Shown one piece after another: positions 47,047 to 54,119 of a stretch of 64,000 nt of DNA (positions are counted from its first letter, which is position 1; every line of letters begins with the position of its first letter). Made by a program: the position numbers and the translations under genes. The stretch is from Paraflavitalea devenefica (GTDB lineage Bacteria > Bacteroidota > Bacteroidia > Chitinophagales > Chitinophagaceae), in NCBI RefSeq assembly GCF_011759375.1, contig NZ_JAARML010000002.1, forward strand, positions 186,001 through 250,000, given 5' to 3'. Under the pieces are notes generated by a model, which was given only the letters and a program-made list of their open reading frames with translations, was not told the origin of the DNA and did no database searches.

Positions 47047-47796
47047 ATGAAAATAGGAATTATTGGCGCCGGAGAGATGGGAGGTACTTTGATACGACAA
47101 TACTCAAAGGCAGGTCACCGTGTAAAAATGGCTAATTCCGGTGAAACCGAAAAACTTAAAAGTTTAGCTGTAGAAACAGGAGCTTCAGCAGTTAAATTAG
47201 CAGAGGTTGTTACTGATGTTGATGTAATTGTTATAGCTATTCCATTGATTGGAATACCTAAATTGCCAGCAAGTCTATTTAAAAATACCTCAACTAACAC
47301 TACCATTATTGATACTTGTAACTATTATCCCATAAGAGATGGTATAATTGAAGATATTGAGAATGGAATGCCCGAAAGTGTTTGGGTGACGAATCAACTT
47401 CAACGGCCTGTTATAAAGGCTTACAATAGTATTCTTTATCGTTCTCTGGTTAATTCGGGTCTTACCAAAGGTATTGTATCGCGTTTAGCACTTCCTATTG
47501 CCGGAGATGATAAACAATCAAAAGATTTGGTATCTATTCTCGTTGATAATAGTGGATTTGATTCTTTAGACTATGGATCCCTTCAAGATTCATGGAGACA
47601 GCAGCCAGGAAGTCCTGCGTATTGTACTGACTTAACTTTGACTCAACTGCAAAAATCCATTAAAAAGGCAAGGAAAGAATTATTACCTGAAAGACGTGAA
47701 CTCGGGTTGAAATTTATTTTGACGCATGATCCGGAACTGTGGATGGATAACGTGAACCATAATAGAAAAATCTATGAAAGTGATTTAGATGCCTAA
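47047..47796 (+). CDS. NADPH-dependent F420-reductase-like / NAD(P)-binding protein
   Basis: 249 aa from the ATG at 47047. N-terminal Rossmann domain with KIGIIGAGEMGGTLIRQY, the GxGxxG dinucleotide site, and DVIVIAIPLIGIPKLP. The rest resembles the NADPH-dependent F420 reductase / NADP-oxidoreductase, coenzyme F420-dependent family (PIAGDDKQSKDLVSILVDN). Whether it uses F420 is not decided; this lineage is not known for F420. Codon use looks more AT-rich than that of housekeeping neighbours (by eye). Ends at a strong bidirectional terminator shared with tRNA-Leu. Confidence 0.8.
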   Translation: MKIGIIGAGEMGGTLIRQYSKAGHRVKMANSGETEKLKSLAVETGASAVKLAEVVTDVDVIVIAIPLIGIPKLPASLFKNTSTNTTIIDTCNYYPIRDGIIEDIENGMPESVWVTNQLQRPVIKAYNSILYRSLVNSGLTKGIVSRLALPIAGDDKQSKDLVSILVDNSGFDSLDYGSLQDSWRQQPGSPAYCTDLTLTQLQKSIKKARKELLPERRELGLKFILTHDPELWMDNVNHNRKIYESDLDA

Positions 47797-47831
47797 ATCG
47801 GGGATTCAAAAAGAAAAAACTGACCCAAACT

Positions 47832-47869
47832 AAAAAAGGCTTCAAGTCCAATGACTTAAAGCCTTTTTT
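47832..47869. terminator. Bidirectional terminator
   Basis: AAAAAAGGCTT, C bulge, AAGTC, loop CAAT, GACTT, A, AAGCCTTTTTT: a 16-bp stem with A and T runs on both sides. It ends the oxidoreductase gene on the plus strand and the tRNA-Leu transcript on the minus strand. Confidence 0.88.
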
Positions 47870-47877
47870 AGTTTTCG

Positions 47878-47961
47878 TGCCCAGGACTGGATTCGAACCA
47901 GCACACCCTTGCGAGCGCTGCGACCTGAACACAGTGCGTCTACCAATTTCGCCACCTGGGC
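47878..47961 (-). tRNA. tRNA-Leu (anticodon CAG)
   Basis: 84 nt, read on the minus strand. Acceptor GCCCAGG (47961-47955) pairs with CCTGGGC (47885-47879), discriminator A at 47878. D-loop GAAATTGGTAGACG as in tRNA-Leu; anticodon stem CTGTG/CGCAG with loop TTCAGGT, so anticodon CAG; long variable arm GCGCTCGCAAGGGTGT, class II; T-arm GGTTCGAATCC. The CCA end is not encoded, so it must be added, consistent with the CCA-adding enzyme gene at 51714. Confidence 0.95.
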
Positions 47962-48001
47962 AGGTGAGATTCTGAAACCAGAAATCTTGTGTTCGGGGGT
48001 G

Positions 48002-48031
48002 CAAATATAGGACAAATCACAATTGCACAAA
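48002..48031 (-). promoter_or_regulatory. Promoter of tRNA-Leu
   Basis: On the minus strand TTTG (48031-48028), 18 bp, TATATTTG (48009-48002): a full match to the Bacteroidota vegetative promoter TTTG / TAnnTTTG. The start would be near 47996, about 35 nt before the tRNA 5' end at 47961. Confidence 0.75.
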
Positions 48032-48040
48032 AGAGATTTT

Positions 48041-48970
48041 TTAATTGGTGGCAGCCTCCCTTTTCCAGCCTATCAGCAATACCCCAATGATTACCAGTAC
48101 AGTGCCCGCAATTTGTTCCAGGAAAATGTGTTCTCCCAATACAAAATGCGCCTGCAGGATCGTGGATACAGGCCCGATGCTGGAAATAATGGCCACATTA
48201 TTCGAGCCTATCTTCTTCATGCCATACGAGATCAGGAAAGAGGGGATTACCGTTGCTACCACAGCCAGTAGCAGACCATACCACCACAGCCCCGAACTTT
48301 CCTGTAAAGCCTTGAAACTGCCGGCAAACAGGAAATGAATAAAAATGCCGCCCGTAGCGGCCAGCATGGCATAAGCCGTGAACTTGGCGGCGCCTATCTT
48401 GGGAATAATATACCCGCTGCCGGCTATATAAACAGAATAAGTAATGGCGCAGAGGAAAATCAACAGACTGCCATAAAAAAAGTTAGGGTTATGGGTATCT
48501 ACCCGCAGCTCCCCAAAATAGGCCAGCCCGATGCCCGCATAAGTGAGCGTCAGCGCTATTTGCTGTACACGCCGCACGGGTTGCTTAAACACGAATGCAT
48601 TGATGAGCACAGCAAAAGTGGGGTAGAGGAACAGGATCAGCCGCTCCAGCCCTGCAGAAATATATTGTAGTCCCACGAAATCAAACAAACTGCTCAGGTA
48701 ATAACCAAAAATGCCCAGCACCAGCACGATCAACCACTGCCGCCGGGTAAGCGGCGTGGCGCCAGGCTGTTTAGTCACCACCCAGGCGGCGCCCACATAA
48801 AAGGGCAGGGAAAACACCATGCGCAGGGTGAGCAACGTTAAAGCATCTACGGCAACATGGGCAAAAGCCAGCTTCACAATAATGGCCTTGGTGGAGAACA
48901 TAATGGCCCCCAGCAAAGTGATCGCAAATCCTGCCCACGTAATCGTATTATTTTTTTTAAGCTCGTTCAT
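48041..48970 (-). CDS. EamA/DMT-family transporter
   Basis: 309 aa from the ATG at 48970 (MNELKKNNTITWAG); an upstream TTG-type start would add hydrophobic residues and is not needed. Ten membrane segments in two EamA repeats (AGFAITLLGAIMFSTKAIIV; ALTYAGIGLAYFGELRVD), typical of drug/metabolite exporters. Substrate unknown. It is alone between the tRNA gene and dapD. Confidence 0.88.
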   Translation of the reverse strand: MNELKKNNTITWAGFAITLLGAIMFSTKAIIVKLAFAHVAVDALTLLTLRMVFSLPFYVGAAWVVTKQPGATPLTRRQWLIVLVLGIFGYYLSSLFDFVGLQYISAGLERLILFLYPTFAVLINAFVFKQPVRRVQQIALTLTYAGIGLAYFGELRVDTHNPNFFYGSLLIFLCAITYSVYIAGSGYIIPKIGAAKFTAYAMLAATGGIFIHFLFAGSFKALQESSGLWWYGLLLAVVATVIPSFLISYGMKKIGSNNVAIISSIGPVSTILQAHFVLGEHIFLEQIAGTVLVIIGVLLIGWKREAATN

Positions 48971-49048
48971 CAAAATAAAAGCCCTGGCAGCAAGCAGCAA
49001 CACCCGCGGCCAGGGCTATAGGAGATAATTTATTAAAACCTGAACAAC

Positions 49049-49861
49049 TTACACACTCACATTAAAATCCCTGAGCGCATCATTCAGGCTGGTCTTCAGG
49101 TCAGTGCTGGCCTTGCGTTGCCCGATGATCAGGGCGCAGCCCACCTGGTATTCGCCGGCCGGGAATTTCTTGGTATAAGAACCTGGTATTACCACACTGC
49201 GGGCGGGTACACGGCCCTTGTATTCCACCGGCTCAGGACCGCTCACATCAATGATCTTCGTGCTCTTGGTCAGCACCACATTGGCGCCCAGCACGGCTTC
49301 TTTTTCAACGATCACACCCTCTACTACAATACAGCGGCTGCCAATGAAGCAACCATCTTCAATGATCACCGGCGATGCCTGTAAAGGTTCCAGTACGCCG
49401 CCAATACCTACGCCGCCACTCAGGTGCACGCCCTTGCCGATCTGCGCGCAACTGCCCACCGTAGCCCAGGTATCCACCATGGTGCCCTCATCTACATAAG
49501 CGCCGATATTTACATACGAAGGCATCAGCACCACATTCCTGGCAATATAAGCGCCGTGACGGGCAATCGCGTGCGGCACGGCACGGACGCCCAGGTCTTT
49601 ATAATTACTTTTCAGCAGCATTTTGTCATAGAACTCAAAAGGACCTACTGTCCAGGTCTGCATCTGCTGGATGCCAAAATACAACAGGATAGCCTGCTTT
49701 ACCCACTCGTTCACCGTCCAGCCCTGCTCACCGGGAGATGCTACACGTAACAGACCCTTGTCCACTTCGGCAATGACCGATCTTACCGCTTCACTATATT
49801 TATTCTCTTTTAACAATTCCCGGTTATTCCAGGCTTCTGTGATCAGTTGTTGTAATTCCAT
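49049..49861 (-). CDS. dapD: 2,3,4,5-tetrahydropyridine-2,6-dicarboxylate N-succinyltransferase
   Basis: 270 aa. N-terminal helical domain, then a left-handed beta-helix acyltransferase domain of hexapeptide repeats (NIGAYVDEGTMVDTWATVGS, GVHLSGGVGIGGVLEPLQAS, EAVLGANVVLTKSTKIIDVS). The enzyme adds succinate to tetrahydrodipicolinate in the lysine and diaminopimelate pathway. No other lysine gene is adjacent. It is divergent from the YrdC-family gene. Confidence 0.93.
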   Translation of the reverse strand: MELQQLITEAWNNRELLKENKYSEAVRSVIAEVDKGLLRVASPGEQGWTVNEWVKQAILLYFGIQQMQTWTVGPFEFYDKMLLKSNYKDLGVRAVPHAIARHGAYIARNVVLMPSYVNIGAYVDEGTMVDTWATVGSCAQIGKGVHLSGGVGIGGVLEPLQASPVIIEDGCFIGSRCIVVEGVIVEKEAVLGANVVLTKSTKIIDVSGPEPVEYKGRVPARSVVIPGSYTKKFPAGEYQVGCALIIGQRKASTDLKTSLNDALRDFNVSV

Positions 49862-49928
49862 GAAAAGAAATTTTTGCGAATTTAGGATATGACAGCCAAA
49901 TTTACCGGAAGAATGACAGAGGGAGGGT

Positions 49929-49959
49929 TTTGTGTATTATCAGCACACCAATACATTTG
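49929..49959 (+). promoter_or_regulatory. Promoter of the Sua5/YrdC-family gene
   Basis: TTTG (49929-49932), 19 bp, TACATTTG (49952-49959): a full consensus match. Only AGC plus one base lies between the box and the ATG at 49964, so the transcript would start at or very near the start codon. Confidence 0.7.
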
Positions 49960-49963
49960 CAGC

Positions 49964-50530
49964 ATGGATTTTAATACCGATGTGGAAAACAGCCTGGCAG
50001 CATTGCAGGCAGGCGGGATCATACTCTATCCTACCGATACCATCTGGGGCATCGGTTGCGATGCCACCAATGCGGCTGCAGTGCGCAAGATCTATGAGCT
50101 CAAGAAAAGGCCGGCGGAAAAAAGCATGATCGTACTGCTGGCCGATGAGCGTGACCTGTTGCAATATGTAGCCAATCCCGACCTGGCCATCTTTGATTAC
50201 CTTGATACCGTGACCAAACCCACCACCGTTATCTATGAGGGCGCCATCGGCCTGGCCGATAACCTAGTGAACGAGGATGGTTCCATCGCTATCCGGATCG
50301 TGCAGGAAACCTTTTGCAGGCACCTCATCAAGCGTTTTCGCAAGCCCATTGTATCTACTTCTGCCAACTTCAGCAATGAACCGGCCCCCCGTACCTTTGC
50401 AGAGATACCGGAAGCGATCAGGCAACAGGTGGATTATGTGGTGCAATACCGGCAAAATGATGCTACTATTGCAGCGCCATCTGCTGTAGTGCGATGGGAG
50501 CGGGGACAGGTAACAGTGATCAGGCCGTAA
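49964..50530 (+). CDS. Sua5/YrdC-family threonylcarbamoyl-AMP synthase
   Basis: 188 aa from the ATG at 49964; a longer frame from 49889 would include the promoter and is rejected. YrdC signatures: YPTDTIWGIGCDATNAAAVR, KKRPAEKSMIVL, IRIVQETFCRHLIKRFRKPI, STSANFSNEPAP. The enzyme makes threonylcarbamoyl-AMP from Thr, ATP and bicarbonate for t6A37 of tRNAs. It is followed at 28 bp by the GT9 gene, perhaps in one transcript. Confidence 0.9.
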   Translation: MDFNTDVENSLAALQAGGIILYPTDTIWGIGCDATNAAAVRKIYELKKRPAEKSMIVLLADERDLLQYVANPDLAIFDYLDTVTKPTTVIYEGAIGLADNLVNEDGSIAIRIVQETFCRHLIKRFRKPIVSTSANFSNEPAPRTFAEIPEAIRQQVDYVVQYRQNDATIAAPSAVVRWERGQVTVIRP

Positions 50531-50558
50531 TTCTAAATGCTAAATCCAAAATCGAACA

Positions 50559-51551
50559 GTGCAATTCCTCGTCATACAAACCGCTTTTATTGGTGATGTG
50601 GTGCTGGCAACAGGCATCATTGAAAAACTGCACCGCCATTTCCCCGATGCGCAGATCGACTTCATGGTGCGCAAAGGCAACGAAGGATTGCTAAAAAACC
50701 ATCCTTTCCTGCGCGAAGTGCTGGTATGGAACAAACAGCAGGATAAAATGAAGAACCTGCTGAAGCTGCTGCGCTATGTACGCGCCCGGCAATACGATAA
50801 AGTCATCAACGTACAACGTTTTGCCGCTACCGGCCTGCTTACTACCTTTTCCGGGGCTAAGGAAACCATTGGTTTTGATAAAAACCCTTTCAGCCGGTTC
50901 TTTACGAAGAAAATAAAGCACATCATCAGCGATGGTCTTACCACCCGGCATGAAGTGGAGCGGAATAATGAGCTCATCAAAGAATTTACCGGCGATGACA
51001 TCATGAAGCCCCGCTTATATCCTTCAGCAGCCGATGAAGCAGCGGTAAAGCCCTACCAGCAGGCTCCCTACATCACCATTTCACCTGCTTCAGTATGGTT
51101 TACCAAGCAATACCCGGCCGATAAATGGATACTTTTTCTGAACCGCCTCACACCTTCCTGGCACGTATACCTGCTGGGAGGGCCCGGTGATGCGGAAATA
51201 GCGGAAACCATTCAGCAGGGTGCGCCACACCTGACCATTACCAACCTCTGCGGCAAATTGAACTTCCTGCAGTCCACCGCCCTCATGAAAGGGGCGGTGA
51301 TGAATTATGTAAATGATTCGGCGCCCATGCACTTTGCCTCTGCCGTCAATGCGCCGGTTACGGCTGTATACTGTTCCACTTTACCCTCTTTTGGTTTCGG
51401 GCCTTTGTCCGATAAACGGTTCATTGTAGAAGTAGAGGAACCGCTTCCCTGCCGTCCCTGCGGGTTACATGGCCGCAAAGCCTGTCCGTTGGGACATTTT
51501 AAATGTGCGTATAACATTAAAGAAGAGCAATTATTGGCTTCACTAAAATAA
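50559..51551 (+). CDS. Glycosyltransferase family 9 (heptosyltransferase-like)
   Basis: 330 aa from GTG at 50559. GT9 pattern: FIGDVVLATGIIEKLHRHFP at the start, IDFMVRKGNEGLLKNHPFL, and the C-terminal sugar-nucleotide site NDSAPMHFASAVNAPVTAVY. GT9 proteins add heptose or related sugars to lipopolysaccharide core. A Cys-rich end (LPCRPCGLHGRKACPLGHFK) is common in this branch. The stop lies 1 bp before the first 7-bp repeat arm. Co-transcription with the Sua5 gene is likely. Confidence 0.88.
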   Translation: MQFLVIQTAFIGDVVLATGIIEKLHRHFPDAQIDFMVRKGNEGLLKNHPFLREVLVWNKQQDKMKNLLKLLRYVRARQYDKVINVQRFAATGLLTTFSGAKETIGFDKNPFSRFFTKKIKHIISDGLTTRHEVERNNELIKEFTGDDIMKPRLYPSAADEAAVKPYQQAPYITISPASVWFTKQYPADKWILFLNRLTPSWHVYLLGGPGDAEIAETIQQGAPHLTITNLCGKLNFLQSTALMKGAVMNYVNDSAPMHFASAVNAPVTAVYCSTLPSFGFGPLSDKRFIVEVEEPLPCRPCGLHGRKACPLGHFKCAYNIKEEQLLASLK

Positions 51552-51700
51552 TTTTGCGTTTCGTGTTTTGGGTTTCGCGTTCTTCAAGTGTAACGTATTG
51601 ACTAATTGCAAAGAGCGTTTTTTAATTTATTATGTCGTATAATACGCGGCAGCAACCCGAAACCCGAAACCCGAAACACAAAACACAAAACCCGAAACGC
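51552..51700. repeat. Degenerate 7-bp repeat, inverted arms (ACCCGAA family)
   Basis: Left arm 51552-51579: TTTTGCG, TTTCGTG, TTTTGGG, TTTCGCG (complement CGCGAAA, CCCAAAA, CACGAAA, CGCAAAA). Right arm 51655-51700: ACCCGAA three times, ACACAAA twice, ACCCGAA, ACGC. The arms are inverted copies about 75 nt apart and can fold into a stem-loop. It lies between the GT9 and cca genes and runs up to the cca promoter box. Confidence 0.75.
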
Positions 51701-51701
51701 T

Positions 51702-51709
51702 TATTTTTG
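51702..51709 (+). promoter_or_regulatory. Promoter -7 box of cca
   Basis: TATTTTTG fits TAnnTTTG and lies 4 nt before the ATG at 51714, so the message would be leaderless or nearly so. The place of the -33 element is occupied by the 7-bp repeat. Confidence 0.5.
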
Positions 51710-51713
51710 CCCA

Positions 51714-53282
51714 ATGGATATCCGGTGTACCGAAAAAGAAGGCTTTGTTTTCAACAAGATCGCACATGCTGCGGCCGATCTGGGCGTGGAAGCCTGGATC
51801 ATCGGCGGATTTGTGCGGGACAAACTCATTGGGCGCAATACCAAGGATGCTGATATCGTATGCGTAGGCGATGGTATTGAACTGGCCCACCGCGTGGCCG
51901 ACCGTTTCAATCCCCGCCCGCATGTTGCTTTCTTTAAAACCTTCGGCACCGCACAGATCAAATTAAAGGACTTCTATCAAAAAGAAGAAAAGGAATCATC
52001 TTCAGAAGAAGAATCATCTTCCGAAGACGAATCTGCTCCCCTCTCCTTTAGGAGAGAGCCTGCTCCGCCACAGCGGGAGGCTGGGGGAGAGGCGGGGGAG
52101 GCCGGCGAAGCCAGCGCTGCTTTCGAGATCGAATTCGTAGGCGCCCGCAAAGAAAGCTACCGTTACCACAGCCGCAATCCCGAAGTATTGCCGGGTACCA
52201 TCAAAGACGACCAGGACCGGCGTGATTTTACCATCAATGCAATGGCCATCAGCCTCAATAAGGCCGACTATGGCAGGCTGGTAGATCCTTTTAATGGTGT
52301 GAAAGACCTGGAGAATAAGCTCATTCGCACACCACTCGATCCTGCGCAAACCTTCAGTGATGATCCCTTGCGCATGATGCGTGCCATTCGTTTTGCAGCA
52401 CAACTTGGGTTCTCTATCCATCCGCCTGTTTTCCAGGCCATCAAAGACAATGTGGAGCGTATCCGCATCATTTCACAGGAGCGCATTACGGAAGAGTTGA
52501 ATAAAATATTAGTAAGCGATAAACCCTCCGTGGGGTTCGATCTCTTATATAAAAGCGGCCTCCTGCACATTATTTTCCCCCAAATGGTCGACCTCGCAGG
52601 GGCCGAATATGTTGATGGACTGGGACATAAGGATAATTTTTACCACACGCTGCAGGTGGTGGACAATATAAGCCGCCATACGGGCGATCTCTGGCTGCGC
52701 TGGGCAGCCTTATTGCATGATATTGGTAAGCCACCTACCAAAAAATTTGAAACGGGGCATGGGTGGACCTTTCACGGCCATGAAGTTGTAGGAGGGCGGA
52801 TGGTACCGAAAATATTTGCCCGCCTCAAACTGCCGCAGAATGAAAAAATGCGTTTTGTGCGCAAGCTGGTCGAATTGCATTTACGTCCTATTAGCCTCAC
52901 TAAAGAAGATATTACGGATTCTGCTATCCGCAGACTCCTATTTGATGCCGGTGATGACATGGAGGCGCTTATGCTGCTGTGCAGTGCCGACATTACCTCA
53001 AAAAACAAGCTGAAAGTAAAACGCTACCTCGAAAATTTCGAAATGGTGAAAGAAAGGCTGCGGGAAGTAGAGGAAAAAGACCGTATCCGCAACTGGCAGC
53101 CTCCCATTACTGGTGAAATGATCATGGAAATATTTAACCTTACACCTTGTAAACAGGTGGGCGACATTAAAAATGCGATCCGGGAAGCCATTTTGGATGG
53201 AAAAATTGACAACAATTATGATGCCGCGTACGATTTTATGATGAAAACGGCGCAGGATATGGGGCTTAAACCTCTCGTATAA
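51714..53282 (+). CDS. cca: CCA tRNA nucleotidyltransferase with HD domain and inserted segment
   Basis: 522 aa from the ATG at 51714; an upstream start at 51606 would translate the repeats. N-terminal polymerase-beta-like head with GGFVRDKLIGRNTKDADIV (DxD metal site), then RRDFTINAMAISL, and a C-terminal HD domain (RWAALLHDIGKPPTKKFETG). It adds or repairs the 3' CCA of tRNAs. Residues about 88-136 form an acidic, Ser/Glu- and Gly/Ala-rich insertion (KEEKESSSEEESSSEDES through REAGGEAGEAGEAS) between strands of the head; usual family members lack it. The insertion overlaps a palindromic repeat at 52037-52106. Confidence 0.9.
   Translation: MDIRCTEKEGFVFNKIAHAAADLGVEAWIIGGFVRDKLIGRNTKDADIVCVGDGIELAHRVADRFNPRPHVAFFKTFGTAQIKLKDFYQKEEKESSSEEESSSEDESAPLSFRREPAPPQREAGGEAGEAGEASAAFEIEFVGARKESYRYHSRNPEVLPGTIKDDQDRRDFTINAMAISLNKADYGRLVDPFNGVKDLENKLIRTPLDPAQTFSDDPLRMMRAIRFAAQLGFSIHPPVFQAIKDNVERIRIISQERITEELNKILVSDKPSVGFDLLYKSGLLHIIFPQMVDLAGAEYVDGLGHKDNFYHTLQVVDNISRHTGDLWLRWAALLHDIGKPPTKKFETGHGWTFHGHEVVGGRMVPKIFARLKLPQNEKMRFVRKLVELHLRPISLTKEDITDSAIRRLLFDAGDDMEALMLLCSADITSKNKLKVKRYLENFEMVKERLREVEEKDRIRNWQPPITGEMIMEIFNLTPCKQVGDIKNAIREAILDGKIDNNYDAAYDFMMKTAQDMGLKPLV
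52037..52106. repeat. Palindromic repeat inside cca
   Basis: CTCTCC, TTTA, GGAGAG (52041-52056), a second hairpin CTCCGC...GCGGGAG (about 52063-52079) and a purine-rich end (GGGGGAGAGGCGGGGGAG). The CTCTCCTTTAGGAGAG core resembles dispersed repeats of Bacteroidota genomes (from memory). It is in frame with the gene and upstream of it lies an 18-bp duplication (GAATCATCTTCAGAAGAA and a close copy, 51992-52029). Confidence 0.65.
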
Positions 53283-53349
53283 ATACCATGTGTAAAACTG
53301 TTTGCTGGTATGATAGTTGTGCGACAAAAAGATATTAGCGGAATTATAT

Positions 53350-53357
53350 TACTTTTG
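53350..53357 (+). promoter_or_regulatory. Candidate promoter box of the pRiA4b-ORF3-like gene
   Basis: TACTTTTG matches TAnnTTTG. It would give a leader of about 105 nt that contains the 7-bp repeat at 53435-53462. No -33 element was identified. Confidence 0.4.
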
Positions 53358-53434
53358 GAATAATAAACAGCGCAAATTCGTCCCCGGAAAACTGCTGGCA
53401 GGTACAATAGCAAAAGCATCATTCACCTGCTGTA

Positions 53435-53462
53435 AGAACCAGAAACCAAAAACCAGAAACAA
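53435..53462 (+). repeat. Degenerate 7-bp repeat, single arm (ACCNGAA family)
   Basis: AGAACCA, GAAACCA, AAAACCA, GAAACAA, in the same phase as the ACCCGAA unit at 51655. It ends 8 bp before the next ATG at 53471, so it would be in the 5' leader. Confidence 0.6.
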
Positions 53463-53470
53463 GCAATCTT

Positions 53471-54043
53471 ATGGCTGTATTAAAATTCAGGATATACTTT
53501 GAAGAAGACGATAGTATTTATCGTGATGTGGCTGTAAAACATACGCAAACCTTCTTACAGCTACACCAGATAATCCTAAAGGCATACGAATTCGACAGCA
53601 AGCACCAGGCTACCTTCTACCGCAGCAATGATAACTGGCAGCGGGGAAGGGAGATCAGCTTTGCCAAATACGATAAGCCTTATAAAGTAGCCCCCCTCCT
53701 GATGGAGGAAACCCCCATCGGATCAGAGATCCGCGATCCCAACCAGAAATTCATCTACAACTACGATTTTGTAAAAGGATGGAGTTTTATGGTAGAGCTC
53801 ATCAACGTGTCGAAAGAAGAGAACGCAAAACTGGATTATCCCGCGGTGGTAAAAACTGAAGGTATCGCGCCTTCCCAATATGGTACCAAAGGACTGGTAG
53901 GTGATAAACTCACAGAAGTAGAAGAAAAATATGACCTGAAAGCCGGCGCAGAAGGCTTCGGTACAGAAGGCGATGAGGAGGATGAAGGACTGGAACTGGG
54001 CGAAGAAGCAGAAGAGGAAGGCGGCAAAGAAGAGGAAATATAA
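53471..54043 (+). CDS. Plasmid pRiA4b ORF-3-family protein
   Basis: 190 aa. It starts VLKFRIYFEEDDSIYRDVAV, has the family pattern TFLQLHQIILKAYEFDSKH, and ends in a strongly acidic Glu-rich tail of about 40 residues (EGDEEDEGLELGEEAEEEGG). The domain is named after a plasmid gene and is also widespread on chromosomes; its biochemical role is unknown. The gene sits between cca and miaA, with its own terminator, in what looks like a tRNA-maturation neighbourhood. Confidence 0.8.
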   Translation: MAVLKFRIYFEEDDSIYRDVAVKHTQTFLQLHQIILKAYEFDSKHQATFYRSNDNWQRGREISFAKYDKPYKVAPLLMEETPIGSEIRDPNQKFIYNYDFVKGWSFMVELINVSKEENAKLDYPAVVKTEGIAPSQYGTKGLVGDKLTEVEEKYDLKAGAEGFGTEGDEEDEGLELGEEAEEEGGKEEEI

Positions 54044-54065
54044 ATCAATCCCGGAAATAATAGAG

Positions 54066-54104
54066 GAGGTGATGTCCATTGACAGGGAGATCACCTCTTT
54101 TTTT
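54066..54104 (+). terminator. Terminator between pRiA4b-like gene and miaA
   Basis: GAGGTGAT (54066-54073), 16-nt loop, ATCACCTC (54090-54097) and TTTTTTT. It ends 15 nt before the miaA ATG, so miaA needs its own start or read-through. Confidence 0.75.
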
Positions 54105-54119
54105 GTTAACAACAAATGC

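Noticed and set aside
47878..47961. Phage or island attachment site in tRNA-Leu
   Set aside because: No integrase and no repeated tRNA 3' end was seen on either side within the window.
51606..51713. N-terminal extension of cca
   Set aside because: The stretch consists of the 7-bp repeat and the promoter box; the known start motif begins at 51714.
53471..54043. Mobile element, because the domain is named after a plasmid gene
   Set aside because: No transposase, terminal inverted repeats or target duplication; flanked by housekeeping genes.
53973..54119. 49-residue extension of miaA
   Set aside because: It overlaps the end of the preceding gene in another frame and runs through a terminator; the family starts with the P-loop near residue 10.
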